In this document: one piece after another, positions 1 to 3,939 of the stretch
How positions within the stretch are numbered: the first letter of the stretch is position 1
Layout of the letters: each line of letters starts with the position of its first letter
NCBI GenBank assembly: GCA_021604825.1
Contig: BQJS01000248.1
Span: 1-5,616, forward strand
DNA: 5,616 bases
Direction: 5' to 3'
Origin: Phycisphaerae bacterium
GTDB lineage: Bacteria > Planctomycetota > Phycisphaerae > UBA1845
The notes under the pieces: model-generated
Told to the model about the DNA's origin: nothing
Databases searched by the model: none
What the model saw: the letters and a program-made list of their open reading frames with translations, nothing else
Translations under genes and position numbers: made by a program

Positions 1-432
1 GATGAATTGAAACGGCAATTCAACGCCCCAGGCGATTTCGCTCAGGCATACGTCGTCGCCCACGAGGTCGGCCACCACGTCCAACGCCTGCTCGGCACCA
101 CCGACAAAGTGCATCGCGCAAAGGGCCGCGTTTCCGAGGAAGAGTACAACGCCTTATCCGTCCGTCTCGAGCTGCAAGCCGATTTCTTCGCCGGCGTCTG
201 GGCCCACCACGCCCAGCGCAAGTTCGATATGCTCGAGCGAGGCGATATCGAAGAAGCACTCCGCGCCGCCTCAGCCATCGGCGACGATGCCATCCAGAAG
301 CGATCACGCGGCTACGTCGTCCCGGAATCGTTCACGCACGGCACTTCCGCCCAACGCGTCAAGTGGTTCCGCCGAGGCTTTGAAACGGGGGACTTGAGTC
401 AGGGCGATACGTTTGGGTCGGCGGCTCCTTGA
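1..432 (+). CDS. YpfJ-family neutral zinc metallopeptidase, C-terminal part (5' end outside window)
   Basis: The reading frame is open from the first base, so the N-terminus lies upstream. The codon TTG at 7 is internal, because the residues before it (Asp-Glu) continue the family pattern. The visible 143 residues contain [18 protein letters not shown], with the zinc-binding HExxH at window residues 21-25 (nt 61-75). They are followed by [14 protein letters not shown] (55-68), whose Glu/Asp probably supplies the third metal ligand, and by the family C-terminal signature [21 protein letters not shown] (111-131). The order and spacing match the C-terminal half of E. coli YpfJ as I recall it. 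Family members are putative zinc peptidases, usually with an N-terminal membrane anchor; their substrates are poorly known. Two cysteines normal for the family, in ELQADC and near the C-terminus in QC(D/N)TF, are replaced here by Phe62 and Gly135. The gene ends in TGA at 430-432, and the next gene on this strand starts 217 nt later, so they are probably separate transcription units. Family assignment is secure; the exact substrate is unknown. Confidence 0.93.
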   Translation, partial: DELKRQFNAPGDFAQAYVVAHEVGHHVQRLLGTTDKVHRAKGRVSEEEYNALSVRLELQADFFAGVWAHHAQRKFDMLERGDIEEALRAASAIGDDAIQKRSRGYVVPESFTHGTSAQRVKWFRRGFETGDLSQGDTFGSAAP

Positions 433-637
433 TTGATCACTGACGAAAGACTGCTCGCCTGAGGATCTCAAGTTGCCATCGCTTGTTCTCTTGTCTGCGC
501 ACCCCCATCTCAATCGCTCGATCAATGCATATTCGGCATCCACAGGCGATCGTCCGCCAACTTGTTCTGGCCATATGCCATTGACCGCAATGCTGCATTC
601 GATCATCCTTCCGGACTCTCACGCGGTTTCTTGAAAC

Positions 638-641
638 GGAG
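638..641 (+). promoter_or_regulatory. Shine-Dalgarno GGAG for the HslV-like gene
   Basis: GGAG lies 8 nt before the ATG at 650. A TTG codon at 647 is also in frame, but it is only 5 nt from GGAG and would place an extra Met before the Ser that aligns with the family nucleophile. The site therefore favours ATG 650. I see no convincing -10/-35 pair upstream; a TTGACC at 581-586 has no good -10 partner. Confidence 0.6.
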
Positions 642-649
642 TTGGCTTG

Positions 650-1228
650 ATGTCGATTATTGTTGCCGTCCGCAAGGGCGATCAAATAGCGCTGGCGGCT
701 GACCGGATGCATTCGTCCGGGTCGCGGCAGGAGCATGAAGAGAATCTTGTTGCTTCGACGAAGTTGCGGAAAGTGGGTTCGAGCTACATGGGTGGTGTCG
801 GATGGTCGGTCTACGACAATATATTCGACCACTACCTGGGCACGTTCAAACGCGCACCGTCGCTGGCGAGCCAAGACAAGGTGTTTGAGTTCTTTCTCAA
901 GTTCTGGAAGGCGATTCGCAAGAAGTATCAAGTCGTTAACGATCAGCCGGACCGCGACGATCGTTCGCCGTTTGCGGACATCGATGCTGAATTCATGGTC
1001 GCAAGTCCCAAGGGCATCTTTGCCGTGTCGCGCGATCTGAGTGTGATGGAGTTTGCGCAATACGCAGCGATCGGTTCCGGAGAGAAGTATGCGTACGGTG
1101 CGATTCAGGCGCTTTATAAAAGCAAACGCACGGCTGAGCAGATTGCCAAGGCTGCTGTCGAGGCGGCGGTCTACTTTGAGCAGACTTGCGGTGGTACGAC
1201 CGATGTGGTTGTGCTGCGCGCACGTTAA
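650..1228 (+). CDS. HslV/proteasome-beta-like Ntn-hydrolase with predicted Ser nucleophile
   Basis: This 192-residue protein resembles the bacterial proteasome-type peptidases, which form self-compartmentalised rings and cut peptides with an N-terminal Thr exposed by Met removal. The start M-S-I-I-V-A-V-R-K-G aligns without gaps to mature HslV (TTIVSVR...), putting Ser2 at the Thr1 position and Asp18 (in ALAAD) at the catalytic Asp17 position. The KLRKV segment (38-42) matches HslV K33-V-R-R-L, so Lys38 is the likely catalytic Lys. AAIGSGEKYAYGAIQAL (139-155) matches the HslV AIGSGGPYA segment, and the C-terminal GGTTDVVVL (181-189) is more like proteasome beta subunits. Length is close to that of HslV (about 175-200). 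There is no long propeptide, and no HslU ATPase gene lies in the window. Methionine aminopeptidase normally removes Met before Ser, which would expose the nucleophile. It is probably cytoplasmic, as no signal peptide is seen. It is separated by 14 nt from the downstream membrane-protein gene, so the two are probably co-transcribed. Fold assignment is good. Activity, oligomer form and membership in HslV proper versus another proteasome-like branch are unproven. Confidence 0.8.
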   Translation: MSIIVAVRKGDQIALAADRMHSSGSRQEHEENLVASTKLRKVGSSYMGGVGWSVYDNIFDHYLGTFKRAPSLASQDKVFEFFLKFWKAIRKKYQVVNDQPDRDDRSPFADIDAEFMVASPKGIFAVSRDLSVMEFAQYAAIGSGEKYAYGAIQALYKSKRTAEQIAKAAVEAAVYFEQTCGGTTDVVVLRAR

Positions 1229-1242
1229 CCCAGCGATTGCAC

Positions 1243-1848
1243 ATGACCTTTGAATTACTCCAATCATTGCTCAAACCCGGACTGGTTGGCGGGCTTGTGT
1301 TGTTGATCGGCGCGGTTTCCGGGTGGGGGATGTCGCAAGCGCCCGAGTTTGTGCTGACCCGGTTTATGCGATGGTGGTTGCTGACGGTCATCGTGCCACT
1401 GCTGAAGCGGCCATCCTGGTTGCTGCGTTCGATTGTCATCTTTGCAAACAATGCGGGCATTTGCATGCTGTTGGTGGCATGTGGGACTCTTCCGTTGGTG
1501 CCTTGGGTTGCGATCGCAGCCGTCGGGGTGGCGATGGGGGCTGCACTGCGGGTGCTGGTCACCGAGTTCGGTTGGGACGCCGAAGCGGATGATCAAAATC
1601 GCGCCGTCGAAATCAGTCCAGCCGCCGATTCGCGGTCGGGAATCGGCATGTTGCTTAATCTTCTGGAGTTCCCGGCGATCGGGCTGACATTGGCGTTGGC
1701 ATTGATGCAGCGCGAACTTCCGATAGCAGCCGCGGCTGAACCGATTCTGCCGTGGACCGTGATGTTGATCTGGACGCTTCCGATGCTGGCGTTGGCGGCA
1801 TGTGGCGAAAGTCTTTGGATGGGACGCCAAGGCGTTTTTGACCGGTAG
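1243..1848 (+). CDS. Polytopic membrane protein, possible divergent SpoIIM/DUF95 family member
   Basis: This is a 201-residue, strongly hydrophobic protein with about five predicted membrane segments: roughly residues 14-30, 44-55, 63-106 (two passes), 136-155 and 170-187. A charged, Asp/Glu-rich loop lies at 108-133. The start at ATG 1243 follows the previous stop by 14 nt. An upstream in-frame codon at 1186 would overlap the preceding gene and is less likely, although ATG 1243 has no clear Shine-Dalgarno, so translational coupling may apply. Three features recall SpoIIM (DUF95) proteins in the right order: IFANNAG (66-72) like the I-x-x-NN-x-x-A segment, LLEFPAIGLTLAL (140-152) like the HGIFELPAIxxAxAL segment, and LPMLALAACGES (179-190) like the final P-L-L-x-x-A-A-x-x-E segment. 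SpoIIM takes part in engulfment in spore formers, but relatives occur widely in non-sporulating bacteria, where their roles are mostly unknown. The family call rests on recalled patterns; the membrane-protein call is much firmer. Confidence 0.7.
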   Translation: MTFELLQSLLKPGLVGGLVLLIGAVSGWGMSQAPEFVLTRFMRWWLLTVIVPLLKRPSWLLRSIVIFANNAGICMLLVACGTLPLVPWVAIAAVGVAMGAALRVLVTEFGWDAEADDQNRAVEISPAADSRSGIGMLLNLLEFPAIGLTLALALMQRELPIAAAAEPILPWTVMLIWTLPMLALAACGESLWMGRQGVFDR

Positions 1849-2012
1849 AATCGTCAACGCCCGATATTGTCAGCCCGATTCAATCGTACTGAATGCGCAC
1901 ACCCAAGCAATATATTAGCTTCTAAATACACCCCAAACCCGTGCCGAAGTACAAAACGGAAGTCGGGCATGGCCGAATTGATCGGCGATGGATCGCCCAG
2001 GCATCGCTCGTA
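1849..2012. other. Intergenic region upstream of HDOD gene; AT-rich possible promoter
   Basis: No gene is seen here. A short AT-rich island at about 1908-1929 contains TATATT (1911-1916), which could be a -10 box, but no good -35 lies 16-18 nt upstream, so the promoter call is weak. The heptamer GCCCGAT occurs twice (1859-1865 and 1873-1879), 14 nt apart, just after the end of the membrane-protein gene. Small imperfect hairpins, such as GCCGA...TCGGC, lie around 1973-1987, without a T tract. Confidence 0.3.
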
Positions 2013-2016
2013 GGAG
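2013..2016 (+). promoter_or_regulatory. Shine-Dalgarno GGAG for the HDOD gene
   Basis: GGAG lies 5 nt before ATG 2022. The reading frame extends upstream to a possible start at 1941, but that extension has no ribosome-binding site and no family-like residues. The site therefore supports ATG 2022. Confidence 0.65.
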
Positions 2017-2021
2017 CCATC

Positions 2022-2897
2022 ATGCAAGTTCAAACGGAAGACAACAAAGCCATTGTCGCGAAGGCCATCGCCGCGGTCGGAGAGATTGCAACGCTGCCCG
2101 AGGTGACGGTGAAGATCATTGAAGTTGTGGAGGATCCGAAAGGAACCGCCCGTGATCTGCACAACGTCATCAAGCAAGACCCGGCGCTTTCGGCGAAGGT
2201 CCTCAAGGTGGTCAACTCGGCGTTCTACGGGTTGCCCGGCCAGGTGGCCAGCGTGGATCGTGCGATCGTGCTTCTGGGTTTGTCAGCCGTCAAGAATATT
2301 TCGATCGCAGCGTCCATCTCGCGCATGTTCAAGAGTGGCAATCAGCTTGAATTCTTCGACGCGAAGGAGATGTGGGTGCATAGTCTGGCTGTCTCCGTGT
2401 GCGCGAAGAACATCTGCATCGCAGCCGGCGATGTTGCAGGGCATGATGAAGTTTTTCTGGCTGGTCTAATTCACGATCTCGGTATCTTGATCGAGCGACA
2501 GGCGTTCCCCGAGCAGTTGAACGAAATCGCAAGACGTGCCAGCACGAACTCGGAAAACTGGCTCGACCTGGAGCGTGAATTGATTGGGCCGACGCATCAA
2601 GAGCTGGGCGACGCACTGACGACCAAGTGGAAATTCCCGAGGCACCTGCGTGCGGCGGTCGGGTATCACCACAACCCCGAAGAGCTTTCAGACGAACTGA
2701 AGCGAATCGGCATGATCGTGCACACCGCCGACATCCTCTGCTGTCAGGAACAGCACGGATTCCACTGGACGGCTGCCAACGAAGAATTCACGCAAGAACT
2801 GCTCGATTGCGTGGGCGTCACCATTGAGCAACTTGTCGAGATTCGTGACGCGCTGCCTGAAGCGCTGGCCGATGCCCAGATCGTTCTGCAAACCTAG
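2022..2897 (+). CDS. Stand-alone HDOD-domain signalling protein
   Basis: This 291-residue protein is an almost pure HDOD domain. The hallmark region runs from about residue 22: LPEVTVKIIEVVEDP (25-39), the IKQDPALSAKVLKVVNSAFYG segment (50-70), then SVDRAIVLLGLSAVKNI (77-93). The second half has the helical HD-superfamily layout: W118xH120, the HD motif in LAGLIHDLGILI (146-157; H151, D152), T191-H192-Q-E-L-G, Y215-H216-H217 and H234-T-A-D. HDOD domains are related to HD-type hydrolases but usually serve as regulatory or scaffold modules in bacterial signalling. Here the His-Asp pair is kept and several further His residues follow, so metal binding is possible but catalysis cannot be claimed. 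No receiver, GAF, GGDEF or EAL domain is fused to it. It is soluble, with no signal peptide. The start is chosen from GGAG at 2013-2016. The gene faces the DUF1579 gene tail to tail across 37 nt. Confidence 0.92.
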   Translation: MQVQTEDNKAIVAKAIAAVGEIATLPEVTVKIIEVVEDPKGTARDLHNVIKQDPALSAKVLKVVNSAFYGLPGQVASVDRAIVLLGLSAVKNISIAASISRMFKSGNQLEFFDAKEMWVHSLAVSVCAKNICIAAGDVAGHDEVFLAGLIHDLGILIERQAFPEQLNEIARRASTNSENWLDLERELIGPTHQELGDALTTKWKFPRHLRAAVGYHHNPEELSDELKRIGMIVHTADILCCQEQHGFHWTAANEEFTQELLDCVGVTIEQLVEIRDALPEALADAQIVLQT

Positions 2898-2934
2898 GCT
2901 TGCTGGATTCGCCATAGCTCAAGGGCACGAACAA
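2898..2934. other. Convergent gap between HDOD and DUF1579 genes
   Basis: The two opposing stop codons are separated by 37 nt. I looked for a shared bidirectional terminator and found no convincing stem-loop. Termination must occur elsewhere, use Rho, or allow the transcripts to overlap. Confidence 0.5.
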
Positions 2935-3543
2935 TCACTTTTTGTTGAAAGTCACTTCGACGATCTTGGTGTTCTTCTCGCCAATGGGGAGATCGTGAAT
3001 CTCCAGGATGATTTTCTTGTCTGACTCAAATCGCCAGACTGATTTGACCATCTTGTCGTGTTCGCCCGTTAGATATTCGTCCATCGAACCGTATAGAATG
3101 ATGGCTTTGCCGGATGGATCCATGTCGCCTTCGGACCGCGTCATCATGGTGTCGATACTGCTCACCGCGGTCATGACGTAACTCTTCTTGAAGTTGTCAT
3201 AACCCATCAACGTGAATCCCTCGTAGGGCATCCCCATCATCGAGTTTGTGTACTCGCACTTAAGCCATCGGTCCTTCATCAGCCACGAGAATTTCGACTC
3301 ACCCTTTTCCGGATCGGTCGGGTTTGGGCCCATGAAGATGCGCGTTTCCGTTGCCCAGGTCCCCAGGAAACGCTCGAGAATCTTGTGATTGGGGCCCGGT
3401 TCGGTGAAATGTTTGACTTTCTCCATTGCGGCCATCATGTCCGCCGGCGGTGGTGTGGCTGCGGGTTGTTTTCCCTCATCGGCGGATAAGCTGATTGAAA
3501 GCAAGCACAGAAACAGCGTGGATGTCGCGACTATTCTTTTCAT
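2935..3543 (-). CDS. Exported DUF1579-family protein
   Basis: This is a 202-residue protein with a Sec-type signal peptide: MKR, then a hydrophobic stretch to about residue 20, with likely cleavage after SLSA (21) before DEG. The Cys in the hydrophobic core does not sit in a proper lipobox, so a lipoprotein is unlikely. After a Pro/Ala-rich linker, the mature part has the DUF1579 pattern: HKILERFLGTWATETRIF with the conserved G-x-W, WLMKDRWLKCEYT, G-M-P-Y-E-G-F-T-L-M-GYDNFKKSYVM, and repeated beta-strand segments ending in IVEVTFNKK. The domain is probably a lipocalin-like beta barrel that might bind a small ligand; its role is unknown. The start is supported by AGAGAGG (3551-3557), 7 nt upstream on the minus strand. 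It is transcribed divergently from the subtilase gene and faces the HDOD gene. Confidence 0.88.
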   Translation of the reverse strand: MKRIVATSTLFLCLLSISLSADEGKQPAATPPPADMMAAMEKVKHFTEPGPNHKILERFLGTWATETRIFMGPNPTDPEKGESKFSWLMKDRWLKCEYTNSMMGMPYEGFTLMGYDNFKKSYVMTAVSSIDTMMTRSEGDMDPSGKAIILYGSMDEYLTGEHDKMVKSVWRFESDKKIILEIHDLPIGEKNTKIVEVTFNKK

Positions 3544-3550
3544 TGCGTGG

Positions 3551-3557
3551 CCTCTCT
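3551..3557 (-). promoter_or_regulatory. Shine-Dalgarno AGAGAGG for DUF1579 gene
   Basis: Read on the minus strand, AGAGAGG lies 7 nt before the ATG at 3543-3541. It fixes the start at the Met that begins a proper signal peptide. Confidence 0.65.
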
Positions 3558-3742
3558 ATGGGTTGCAAGTCTAGACGGCAGAACCAGTGCTGAGATGATC
3601 GAGGGCGTATTGTTGCATCCGCCTTTGGCTCAAGCAAGAATGGCCCTGCCGGGCATCCTGCAGCGAGAATTGGGGTTACAGCGTCGGCATTGAAGTAAGT
3701 TGATCCACCCATGCAAACTGTTGAAGTCGATTTGGACAAATC

Positions 3743-3766
3743 CCAGACACAAAGATCCAGACACAA
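3743..3766. repeat. Direct repeat CCAGACACAA, two copies
   Basis: CCAGACACAA occurs at 3743-3752 and again at 3757-3766, 14 nt apart start to start. The full 14-nt units match at about 11 of 14 positions. It lies about 30 nt upstream of the candidate -35 box, where an activator site could sit, but two short copies may also be chance or replication slippage. Confidence 0.4.
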
Positions 3767-3793
3767 TGATGCTGTCGGCTGCGCAGAACACCG

Positions 3794-3823
3794 CTTGGAT
3801 GTGGTCGATCTGGGTACCTATAA
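3794..3823 (+). promoter_or_regulatory. Candidate sigma-70-type promoter for the subtilase gene
   Basis: A perfect -10 hexamer TATAAT lies at 3818-3823, preceded by TTGGAT (3794-3799, half matching TTGACA) with an 18-nt spacer. The -10 box is bracketed by two GGGTAC copies (3811-3816 and 3825-3830). If used, it gives a leader of about 110 nt. The assignment rests on sequence pattern only. Confidence 0.4.
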
Positions 3824-3939
3824 TGGGGTACACTGATATCGATCGTTGTTCATTCTGAATTGATGCAGCGTCCGGGACCGCTTCATCGGATTGTAGGATT
3901 GATGACTTGGCGGATCCTTTGCAATAGAGCCCACAGCGC

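Larger units (their letters stand above)
3558..3939. other. Divergent intergenic region between DUF1579 and subtilase genes
   Basis: This stretch has no convincing gene. Open frames on the minus strand (3476-3766 and 3630-3986) overlap the flanking gene ends and resemble no family I know. A 32-residue plus-strand frame at 3595-3693 has no ribosome-binding site. The region must carry promoters for both flanking genes; a candidate for the rightward gene is listed separately. I could not identify a good leftward promoter. An imperfect tandem 14-bp repeat and a duplicated GGGTAC occur here. The 110 nt between the candidate promoter and the subtilase start may be a leader; no known riboswitch pattern was recognised. 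Confidence 0.6.

Noticed and set aside
304..606. 100-residue minus-strand open frame antisense to the zinc peptidase end and covering much of the 433-649 gap
   Set aside because: Its start has AAGG directly abutting ATG, it overlaps the 3' end of a secure gene by about 130 nt, and its product resembles no family I know. It cannot be excluded as a small gene or remnant, but it lacks positive support.
437..1267. 276-residue minus-strand open frame
   Set aside because: It lies opposite the HslV-like gene, whose sense-strand product has clear family motifs. The antisense product is Arg/His-rich and unrecognisable.
1973..2003. Small hairpins (GCCGA...TCGGC and GGCGAT-GG-ATCGCC) as a possible riboswitch or terminator
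   Set aside because: Stems are only 5-6 bp, they overlap one another, there is no T tract, and no known riboswitch core is recognised.
3595..3693. 32-residue plus-strand open frame
   Set aside because: There is no Shine-Dalgarno, no recognisable product, and its length is expected by chance.
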